Shown piece after piece: positions 55,803 to 64,000 of a stretch of DNA of 64,000 nucleotides. Within the stretch, counting starts at the first letter, position 1. The number at the start of each line of letters is the position of its first letter. Origin of the DNA: Enterobacter chengduensis (GTDB taxonomy: Bacteria; Pseudomonadota; Gammaproteobacteria; Enterobacterales; Enterobacteriaceae); assembly GCF_001984825.2 (NCBI RefSeq), contig NZ_CP043318.1, positions 186,001 to 250,000 on the forward strand, read 5' to 3'. Under the pieces are notes generated by a model. The model searched no databases, had not been told where the DNA came from, and was given only the letters and a program-made list of their open reading frames with translations. A program made the position numbers and the translations under genes.

Positions 55803-56110
55803 TATGACTCCAGAAGTTTGAGCGCTTTTTCCAGTACGGCATCACCTTTCATCATGCCGTAATCCATCATGTCGATAACCGCGACCTTTTTGCCCAACGG
55901 GTCGGCCTGTGCCTGAAGTTTAGCCTGCTCGTATTTCACCTGTGGCCCCAGCAATACGATGTCGGCCGTTGCGATGTTGTCTTTAAACTCCGCAACCGGA
56001 ACGGCTTTAATGGTGACTTCAACCCCTTTTTTCTGTGCGGCGTCTTTCATACGTTGAACCAGCATGCTGGTTGACATTCCCGCTGCACAGCATAAAACGA
56101 TGTTCTTCAT
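55802..56110 (-). CDS. PTS lactose/cellobiose-family EIIB component
   Basis: 102 aa, ChbB-like phosphocysteine domain. Active Cys8 in the P-loop-like NIVLCCAAGMSTSMLVQRM; conserved VLLGPQVKYE. It would transfer phosphate to a sugar bound by a IIC subunit encoded elsewhere, or act as a regulatory phospho-relay. GAGGCT ribosome site. First gene of the IIB-IIA pair; upstream promoter has a CRP site and LacI-type operators. Confidence 0.9.
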   Translation of the reverse strand: MKNIVLCCAAGMSTSMLVQRMKDAAQKKGVEVTIKAVPVAEFKDNIATADIVLLGPQVKYEQAKLQAQADPLGKKVAVIDMMDYGMMKGDAVLEKALKLLES

Positions 56111-56133
56111 AATCAGCCTCGATCTACATGTGT

Positions 56134-56233
56134 TTATTGATAATTATCCCGTGCAGACCGCTTCAACAACCGGTTTACCGCGATTGTGTGTCAGGCATCA
56201 CAAAGAAACCGGCGATTTTCTGAAACCGGTTAC
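56134..56233 (-). promoter_or_regulatory. PTS IIB-IIA promoter with CRP site and two LacI-type operators
   Basis: On the minus strand: -35 TTGTTG (56164-56169), 17 nt, -10 TAATTA (56141-56146). CRP-like TGTGATGCCTGACACA (56187-56202) has one mismatch and is centred near -61. Two AACCGGTT palindromes, 56168-56175 (overlapping the -35) and 56224-56231 (within TGAAACCGGTTACA), plus a half AACCGG at 56207-56212, flank it. Binding proteins are inferred from motif type. Confidence 0.68.
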
Positions 56234-56262
56234 AATTTTGCCTTAACGGGTACCCCGCCCGT

Positions 56263-57831
56263 CTAAACGGACAGGGGGAAAGAGTGAGGATTAGCTGATG
56301 GACGTTCGATGATGCGGTTTTTGCCCTGCTGTTTGGCGCTGTAGAGAGCGTTATCCACGCTTCCGACAAATTGCTCCAGCGGTTCAAAATGCCACTCTCC
56401 AAGACCGCCGCTGAACGTCACCCGCAGGTTCTCTTCCCGCCAGACGCGTTTTTCAACGGCGGTACGCCACGCTTCCAGCAATGAAAGCGCGGAAGCCATC
56501 TGTTCAGCCTGGAAGATGACCGCAAACTCTTCGCCACCGTAACGGTAAACCGAGACGTGATGTGGCTGCATGATCTGAATCCCTTCGCGGGCGACGTTGC
56601 GCAGAACGATATCACCGGTCAGGTGGCCCAGCGTGTCGTTAATTGACTTAAAGTTATCAATGTCCACTAACGCCATTGCGAAAGGCTGCTGGGCATTCAG
56701 CAGCTCCGCGACATCGCTATCGAACGCGCGACGGTTTTTACAGCCCGTCAGCGCATCGTGGGTGGCCTGCCGTACATAGGCCATCTCACGCTCTTTATTG
56801 GACTGAATCGTGTGGCTCAGCATTGCTTCCAGGCGCGGCGCCTCGCTGACGTCACCGGTTTTGATGGCATTGATAATGTGCATCAGTACGCTACGCGAGG
56901 CGTGACGGAGATATAAGCCAAAGAGGATGATGATGATGGCCGCCAGCGCAAACCCCCAGCCAACGATCGTCGTTTCGTGGCGGGTGATATCGGTGAGCGT
57001 CTCACCGGATACCCGGTAGATCACAAACCAGTCCGGGTTAGTAAACGAGTAGTAGTAATACCAGGCGTTGGTTTTCTTGTCGTAAAGATGACCTTCGCCG
57101 CTGGTCATTTTGTCCATCAGCGCTTCGCTCACGTACTGTTTGAAGAGCGCGCCCGTATCCGGGTGAAGCACAACGGCGCCGTCGCGTTCGACGACGAAGA
57201 ATTCCCCCTGAACGGGTGCCACCATCTGGCGCAGAGTATAGCCCATTGAGGTGAGATCGAGATGGAATGCGAGCGTGCCCTTCAGTCTGCCTTCCGGTGA
57301 AATCAAGGGCTTATAGACTGTGACCGTCGGATGGCCGGTGAAGTAATCCATGTAAGGGCGGGTATAGTGGCTGAAGATACTGGCTTCCGCCTGAGCGACA
57401 AACCACGGTCGCGTCCGGGGATCGAAGGTTTTACTCTTCTCCGTCGGGAGCACTTCCGGTGCGCGGAGATAATGCCCCTGCGTGTCCGCCAGCGAGATGG
57501 AGGAGACGGTCGGCATCAGGTTTTGCAGATGCATCATCATCTGCAGGCCCTGCGTCGGGTTGACGCTAAGCGTCTCGTTTAGCCTGTCGTCACGCGCAAA
57601 GTACATCGCGGATCGGCCCAGAATATAGTCGTTTTCACGCAGAATAGACTCGGTGTAGTTCACCGCCAGGTTGTGGGTGAAATTACTATTGATCTTATGA
57701 TAATCCTCAAGAAAATCCTTCCGTTGCGAAAGCGTCACCGCAACCGCGATCACCGCAAAACCGCAGAGGATCCCCGCGAAGCTGAGCATGATGGGCCGGG
57801 TAAAAGAGAGCTTTTTGCTGTGAAGTGCCAT
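56263..57831 (-). CDS. Membrane diguanylate cyclase with dCache sensor (GGEEF)
   Basis: 522 aa. Membrane helix 1 (~13-34), periplasmic dCache-type sensor (~35-288, with FDPRTRPWFVAQA typical of the family), membrane helix 2 (~289-309), short linker, and GGDEF domain (~350-510). Active-site motif GGEEF at 432-436, metal Asp in ALVDIDNFKSIND (D390), so it is predicted active in c-di-GMP synthesis. No RxxD product-inhibition site at the usual place (423-426 are PHHV). Located between thiH and the PTS pair; not at this place in E. coli. Confidence 0.9.
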   Translation of the reverse strand: MALHSKKLSFTRPIMLSFAGILCGFAVIAVAVTLSQRKDFLEDYHKINSNFTHNLAVNYTESILRENDYILGRSAMYFARDDRLNETLSVNPTQGLQMMMHLQNLMPTVSSISLADTQGHYLRAPEVLPTEKSKTFDPRTRPWFVAQAEASIFSHYTRPYMDYFTGHPTVTVYKPLISPEGRLKGTLAFHLDLTSMGYTLRQMVAPVQGEFFVVERDGAVVLHPDTGALFKQYVSEALMDKMTSGEGHLYDKKTNAWYYYYSFTNPDWFVIYRVSGETLTDITRHETTIVGWGFALAAIIIILFGLYLRHASRSVLMHIINAIKTGDVSEAPRLEAMLSHTIQSNKEREMAYVRQATHDALTGCKNRRAFDSDVAELLNAQQPFAMALVDIDNFKSINDTLGHLTGDIVLRNVAREGIQIMQPHHVSVYRYGGEEFAVIFQAEQMASALSLLEAWRTAVEKRVWREENLRVTFSGGLGEWHFEPLEQFVGSVDNALYSAKQQGKNRIIERPSANPHSFPLSV

Positions 57832-58167
57832 GAGCTGTACATCGTTCCTGATGGTGAATACATGTCGTCTGCCGATATCCTCTCAGCATAGTCGCTGTCC
57901 TGCGGTTAGCGGTGAATTATACGGCCCATGATTTTTGACGGGATGATTTATCTTAAGAACCATTAAGAAAATACTTATTCAACCGGCTGAGGGCAATTGT
58001 GCAATGAGCAGGAGGCAGGGCGAAACGAGGAAGAAGCTTTTCGCCCTGGTCAGCATCCGTTGCTGACCGTGTGACAATAAAAAACCGAACGATCGCAGGC
58101 AATCATCCGGTTTTGCCTTTTCATCGCGCCTCGACAATTTTTTAGGGTGTTGCAGCGCGTTTCAACG
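57832..58167. other. thiH-GGDEF intergenic region with a series of hairpins
   Basis: 336 nt, no gene. Hairpins CAGGGCGAAA (58016-58025) / TTTCGCCCTG (58039-58048) and GGTCAGCA-TCCGT-TGCTGACC (58048-58068), then AAAACCG (58081-58087) / CGGTTTT (58108-58114) with a long loop. These lie just beyond the thiH stop on the minus strand and may end the thi transcript. E. coli has the small RNA sroH near this place; I cannot confirm a homologue. The promoter of the GGDEF gene must lie at 57832-57990. Confidence 0.5.
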
Positions 58168-59295
58168 TCACTGCGAGGCTCTTCCCAGCCAGCTGTCCCA
58201 GTCTTTCCAGACCGGCTGTAGTCCCTGCGCTGCCAGGGCGGCGGCGACCGCTTCCGGGCGTCGTCCGTCATGCGGTGCAAATTGCTCCAGCTCCGGACGA
58301 TCGTCGGCGTAGCCGCCAGGCTGCGTTTTGGAAAACGCGCTGACGTTGTTAATCGCCAGCGGGATCGCGCGGTCGCGAAACGCCGGGGATTCACGCGTTG
58401 AGAGCGATAATTCCACCTCCGGGGCGAGCAGGCGAAACGCGCAGATGGTTTGCACCAGCTGGCGTTCATCCATCAGTGAAGCCGGTTCAATCCCGCCCGC
58501 GCAGGGCCTCAGGCGCGGGAAGGAGATGGAATAACGGCTCTGCCAGTAGCGCTGCTGGAGCCACAGCAAATGTTCCGCCACCATGTAGCAATCCACCCGC
58601 CAGCTGTCGGACAGCCCGATCAGCGCCCCCAGACCGATTTTGTCGATACCCGCGCGGCCCAGCCTGTCCGGCGTTTCCAGGCGGAAAAAGAAATCCTGTT
58701 TCTTGCCCTTCAGGTGGTGCCGGGCGTACGTCGCCTCGTGGTAGGTTTCCTGGTAGACCATGACCCCGTCCAGCCCGAGGGCTTTGAGCTCCGCGTACTC
58801 CTCCTGCGACAGGGGCTGCACTTCCATCTGCAGCGACGCAAACTGGCGGCGAATGGCGGGAAGGTGCTGACGGAAATAGTCCATTCCCACTTTTCCCTGA
58901 TGTTCGCCCGTGACCAGCAGAAGATGTTCAAAGCCCATTTCACGAATAGCTGCACACTCACGGGCAATCTCACCGTCATCGAGCGTTTTCCGCCTGATGC
59001 GGTTGCTCATGGAGAAGCCGCAATAGGTGCAGTCATTGGCGCACAGGTTTGAGAGATAGAGCGGCACGTAGAAACTCACCGTGTTGCCAAAACGCTGGCG
59101 GGTGAGCCGCTGCGCCCGCTGGGCCATCGGTTCGAGGTACGCGCTGGCCGCCGGGGAGAGCAGGGCCATCAGATCCTCGCGGGTCAGATGGCGGGCATTC
59201 AGCGCGCGCTCCACGTCAGCCGCCGTTTTGCTGTTGATGCGCAGGGCAATGTCGTCCCAGCTAAGCTGCCGCCAGCGCTCGGTAAACGTGCTCAT
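58168..59295 (-). CDS. thiH: 2-iminoacetate synthase ThiH (radical SAM)
   Basis: 375 aa. Radical-SAM cluster motif [11 protein letters not shown]; cleaves L-tyrosine to give dehydroglycine for the thiazole ring. Conserved [36 protein letters not shown]. Start [11 protein letters not shown] at 59295 matches the E. coli protein; the long open frame beyond it is antisense-like noise over thiG. Overlaps thiG by 4 nt. Confidence 0.97.
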   Translation of the reverse strand: MSTFTERWRQLSWDDIALRINSKTAADVERALNARHLTREDLMALLSPAASAYLEPMAQRAQRLTRQRFGNTVSFYVPLYLSNLCANDCTYCGFSMSNRIRRKTLDDGEIARECAAIREMGFEHLLLVTGEHQGKVGMDYFRQHLPAIRRQFASLQMEVQPLSQEEYAELKALGLDGVMVYQETYHEATYARHHLKGKKQDFFFRLETPDRLGRAGIDKIGLGALIGLSDSWRVDCYMVAEHLLWLQQRYWQSRYSISFPRLRPCAGGIEPASLMDERQLVQTICAFRLLAPEVELSLSTRESPAFRDRAIPLAINNVSAFSKTQPGGYADDRPELEQFAPHDGRRPEAVAAALAAQGLQPVWKDWDSWLGRASQ

Positions 59296-60062
59296 GAGAT
59301 CGCCTCCAGAAAACCGGTCAGCGGGCTGGTGGCCTGCGCCTGAAAGCTGCGCGAGCCGGGGCCGGAGCCTCTTGCCAGCAGGCCGGCCTCGACGGCCAGG
59401 CGGAACGCGCGCGCCATCTTGACCGGATCGTCGGCCACCGCAATCGCCGTATTGACCAGCACCGCGTCGGCACCCATCTCCAGCGCCTGCGCGGCGTGGC
59501 TTGGCACGCCAATACCCGCATCGACCACCACCGGTACGGTCGCCTGCTCGATGATGATCTCCAGCATCGCGCGGGTTTCCAGCCCCTGGTTGGAGCCGAT
59601 GGGGGCGCCCAGCGGCATGACGGCGGCGCAGCCGACCTCTTCCAGCCGTTTGCACAGCACGGGGTCTGCCCCGCAGTACGGCAGAACGATAAACCCTTGC
59701 TGCACCAGCTTTTCAGCCGCTTTCAGCGTTTCGATCGGATCCGGCAGCAGCCAGCGGGCGTCAGGATGAATTTCCAGCTTCAGCCAGCGTGTGCCGAGCG
59801 CCTCACGCGCCAGCTGCGCGGCAAAAATCGCCTCTTCGGCCGTTTTGGCGCCGGAGGTATTCGGCAACAGCGTGACGCCTGCCTCCAGCAGCGGCGCCAG
59901 AATGGCGTCGCTGTGGTGGCGCAGATCCACGCGCTTGAGCGCCAGCGTCACCAGCTGGCTGCCGCTTTCGCGAATGGCCTCCACCATCAGCTGCGGCGAG
60001 GCGAATTTTCCGGTTCCGGTAAACAGATGTGAATCAAAGACTTTGTCGGCAATACGTAACAT
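59292..60062 (-). CDS. thiG: Thiazole synthase ThiG
   Basis: 256 aa TIM barrel that builds thiazole phosphate from DXP, dehydroglycine and ThiS-thiocarboxylate. Schiff-base Lys95 in WLKLEIHPD; phosphate loop [29 protein letters not shown]. Start ATG 60062 ([20 protein letters not shown]) fits the family. One nt after thiS. Confidence 0.98.
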   Translation of the reverse strand: MLRIADKVFDSHLFTGTGKFASPQLMVEAIRESGSQLVTLALKRVDLRHHSDAILAPLLEAGVTLLPNTSGAKTAEEAIFAAQLAREALGTRWLKLEIHPDARWLLPDPIETLKAAEKLVQQGFIVLPYCGADPVLCKRLEEVGCAAVMPLGAPIGSNQGLETRAMLEIIIEQATVPVVVDAGIGVPSHAAQALEMGADAVLVNTAIAVADDPVKMARAFRLAVEAGLLARGSGPGSRSFQAQATSPLTGFLEAIS

Positions 60063-60063
60063 C

Positions 60064-60264
60064 TCAGCCCCCTGCGATAACCTGAAACAGCAGGATCTGG
60101 TCGCCTTCATTGACCTGCTGATGTTCCCACTGCTCGCGCGGCAGGATCTGTTGATTGAGCGCCAGCGCCGTTCCCGGCTTGAGCTGGCGCAGCTTGTCGA
60201 GCAGTGCGGCAACGGTAAGCCCGTCGTCGCATCTCATCGGCTCATCGTTAAACAGAATGCGCAT
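60064..60264 (-). CDS. thiS: Sulfur carrier protein ThiS
   Basis: 66 aa ubiquitin-fold carrier ending in the required Gly-Gly (FQVIAGG), which is adenylated by ThiF and converted to a thiocarboxylate. Start [10 protein letters not shown]. Its 5' end overlaps thiF by 17 nt. Confidence 0.97.
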   Translation of the reverse strand: MRILFNDEPMRCDDGLTVAALLDKLRQLKPGTALALNQQILPREQWEHQQVNEGDQILLFQVIAGG

Positions 60265-61003
60265 CGCGGCCTCCGCATACCGGGCAGCGGCTGGCGCGGT
60301 GCAGCGCCAGATGGCGCCAGCCGCTGGAGCGGGCATCAAACAGCCTCAGCGTATTGCGTTCCGTCTCCATGCCGCTGAGCAGCTTGATGGCTTCCAGCGC
60401 CTGCAGGGTGCCCATTACCCCAACCACCGGACCCAGAACGCCCGCCGTACGGCAGCTGCGCGCCGGTTCGGCATCATCCGGCCACAGGCAGCGATAGCAG
60501 CCCTGCGTCCACGGCGGGGTGAGGACCATCATCTGCCCGCCGAACCCCACCGCGCTGGCGGTGATAAGCGGCGTAATCGTTGCCACGCAGGCGGCGTTAA
60601 TCGCCTGACGCGTCGCCATGTTATCCGTGCAGTCCAGCACCACGTCGGCCAGGGCGATCTCACGGTGCAGGCTTTCACCGCTGAGCCGCTCCTGCAGGGC
60701 AATCAGCGCGATATCCGGGTTAAGCTGGTTCAGACGCTGCCGGGTGATTTCCGCTTTTGGCCGGTTGACATCCTCGGTGGTAAAGAGAATTTGTCGCTGC
60801 AGGTTGCTGAGATGAACCTCGTCGTCGTCGGCCAGCACCAGCGTGCCGATGCCCGCGCCTGCCAGATAAAGCGCGGCGGGCGCGCCTAATCCCCCCAGGC
60901 CGACAATCAGCACCCGGCTGGCGAGCAGCTTTTGCTGCCCGTCGATGGCGATATCTTCCAGCAGGATCTGACGGCTGTAGCGCATAAAATCACGATCGTT
61001 CAT
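60248..61003 (-). CDS. thiF: ThiS adenylyltransferase ThiF
   Basis: 251 aa E1-like enzyme. ATP-binding [21 protein letters not shown], catalytic/Zn Cys pairs CYRCLWP and CPVCGG, and the sulfur-transfer Cys in [15 protein letters not shown] (the ThiS-linkage region). Start [18 protein letters not shown] (61003), within the end of thiE, a 14-nt overlap. Confidence 0.97.
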   Translation of the reverse strand: MNDRDFMRYSRQILLEDIAIDGQQKLLASRVLIVGLGGLGAPAALYLAGAGIGTLVLADDDEVHLSNLQRQILFTTEDVNRPKAEITRQRLNQLNPDIALIALQERLSGESLHREIALADVVLDCTDNMATRQAINAACVATITPLITASAVGFGGQMMVLTPPWTQGCYRCLWPDDAEPARSCRTAGVLGPVVGVMGTLQALEAIKLLSGMETERNTLRLFDARSSGWRHLALHRASRCPVCGGRDAHSV

Positions 61004-61630
61004 CGCCCGCTCCTGCCAGCTGCAACAGCTGTTGAGTGGCGAGCCGCCAGTCTGCGGCCTGGGTGATGGCGCTGACGACGGCGATGCTGCCGACGCCGGT
61101 CTCCAGCACCGCCGGGGCGCGTTCAAGGCTGATTCCGCCAATGGCAACGGTGGGGTAATCGGCCAGGCGTTTAACGTGGCTCGCCAGCTGCGCCAGCCCC
61201 TGCGGTGCGGAGGGCATCTGCTTGGTTTGCGTCGGGAAGACGTGGCCCAGCGCGATGTAAGAGGGGCGGGCCGCGAGGGCCACGTCGATCTCCATGTCAT
61301 CGTGCGTTGATACGCCCAGCCGCAATCCGGCTTCACGGATGGCGCTGAGATCCGTCGTTTCTAGGTCCTCCTGACCCAGATGTACGCCGTAAGCACGGTG
61401 CTTAACGGCCAGCCGCCAGTAGTCGTTGATAAACAGGCGGGCGTTATGCCGACGCCCCAGCGCGATGGCGGCAACCACATCGGCTTCCACCTCGTCATCG
61501 CGTTTATCCTTAATGCGCAGCTGAAGGGTGCGAACGCCAGCCTCCAGCAGGCGTTCAATCCACGCCACGCTGTCTACCACCGGATAGAGCCCTAAGCGGT
61601 AGGGGACGGACGGGAAATCGGGCTGGTACA

Positions 61631-61631
<1 letters not shown>
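60990..61631 (-). CDS. thiE: Thiamine-phosphate synthase ThiE
   Basis: 213 aa TIM barrel joining HMP-PP and thiazole phosphate to thiamine phosphate. Conserved [61 protein letters not shown] and [15 protein letters not shown]. The ATG overlaps the thiC stop by one base. Confidence 0.98.
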
Positions 61632-63529
<1,898 letters not shown>

Positions 63530-63611
63530 TCATTCCAAAAGTGAAGGACATGGCTTGTCAGACGACGGATGAAGCAAGAGAGGATCGCCCTGGGGCGATA
63601 CAACAGCAGTG

Positions 63612-63711
63612 TGACTCTTGTTCCCTTCGCAGGTATTAGCCTGATCAGGTTCCGCGGATCCCGAATTAACGGTCTCAGCCCGCGCGTTTAAGCGCTGGGC
63701 ACTCCGACAAG
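63612..63711 (-). ncRNA. TPP (THI-box) riboswitch of the thi operon
   Basis: Minus-strand leader of thiC. THI-box blocks are clear: GGGCTGAGA, ACCTGATCAGGCTAATACC and TGCGAAGGGAA, with the P1/P2 strands around. It binds thiamine pyrophosphate and lowers thiC expression, in E. coli mainly through translation. The end positions are approximate by a few bases. Confidence 0.95.
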
Positions 63712-63713
63712 AA

Positions 63714-63735
63714 AAATCCCCCTCGTGAGAGGGGC
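63714..63735 (-). terminator. rsd terminator
   Basis: GCCCCTC-TCAC-GAGGGGG followed by ATTTTTC on the minus strand, between rsd and the riboswitch. Confidence 0.88.
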
Positions 63736-63770
63736 GAATGGTTGTAAATTACTCGTTAACGATTAAGAAC

Positions 63771-64000
63771 TCAAGCCGGGCGCGCGACGTTATCTTCGGG
63801 GCTGGCGTTAAGGACGAGGCTAATCAGCTTATCCTCCAGCGTGAATCGCTCTTCCAGCGCTTCGCCAAGGTCGGAAAGCGCCCGCTGGAACTCTAGATAA
63901 TTGTCGTGATCGATGGCGTTCTCAAGCGTGGAATCATAGTAATCCATGATCTGCTGGGTGTTGGCCTCCAGCAGCGGATAGAGTTTGCTGGCCGCTAAAT
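63771..64000 (-). CDS. rsd: Regulator of sigma D, Rsd (C-terminal part, cut by window edge)
   Basis: About 75 C-terminal residues are visible; the start is outside. Read in frame it gives YPLLEANTQQIMDYYDSTLE, then NAIDHDNYLEFQRALSDLGE and EERFTLEDKLISLVLNA, matching E. coli Rsd; the last ~10 residues (SPEDNVARPA) differ. Rsd is an anti-sigma70 factor of stationary phase and also binds HPr. It lies upstream of thiC, as in E. coli. Confidence 0.92.
   Translation of the reverse strand, partial: LAASKLYPLLEANTQQIMDYYDSTLENAIDHDNYLEFQRALSDLGEALEERFTLEDKLISLVLNASPEDNVARPA

Overview
The window is a chromosomal segment of an Enterobacteriaceae bacterium. Gene content, order and protein sequences are close to Escherichia coli but clearly not identical; the accessory genes and sequence divergence suggest an Enterobacter/Lelliottia/Leclercia-type genome. 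Genus is an inference, since no 16S gene is present. Coding density is high, intergenic gaps are short, and most operons carry recognisable terminators and REP-type repeats.

Layout. 1-12.9 kb: the 5' end of malS, bax, the complete D-xylose system (xylR, xylFGH on minus, xylAB on plus, divergent around 6.7-7.05 kb), an isochorismatase-fold hydrolase plus AraC/GlxA-type regulator pair where E. coli carries yiaAB, then wecH and ysaB. 13-16.1 kb: glyQS. 16.1-17.9 kb: a small variable island with an unrecognised 149-aa gene behind a heavily structured leader, a gene-free stretch with a dispersed repeat, and an internally deleted ABC ATPase. 17.9-33.5 kb: yiaG, yiaF, cspA; a 2-ketogluconate operon (kguE-kguK-kguT-ghrB) under a LacI-type regulator with a perfect operator palindrome; yiaD, bisC, yiaC, tag, yhjY, yhjX (with a pyruvate-responsive YpdB-type site), and eptB. 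33.6-40 kb: a proline tRNA and the dppABCDF dipeptide transporter.

At about 40.0 kb the map changes abruptly from the E. coli 80-minute region to the 90-minute region: coaA, thrU-tyrU-glyT-thrT-tufB, secE-nusG-rplKA-rplJL-rpoBC, and the thiCEFSGH operon with its TPP riboswitch, ending inside rsd. Between rpoC and thiH sit three genes that E. coli lacks there: a dCache-GGDEF diguanylate cyclase and a PTS IIB-IIA pair without a IIC membrane subunit. The promoter of the pair resembles a lac-type arrangement, with a CRP site between two LacI-family operators.

Themes: sugar and sugar-acid use (xylose, 2-ketogluconate, PTS), peptide uptake, and the core transcription/translation block. No phage integrase, insertion sequence, CRISPR array or rRNA gene was seen. 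The observations most worth a second look are the PTS promoter architecture, the kgu operon containing ghrB, the alternative-hairpin leader at 16.63-16.75 kb, and the dpp/coaA junction.
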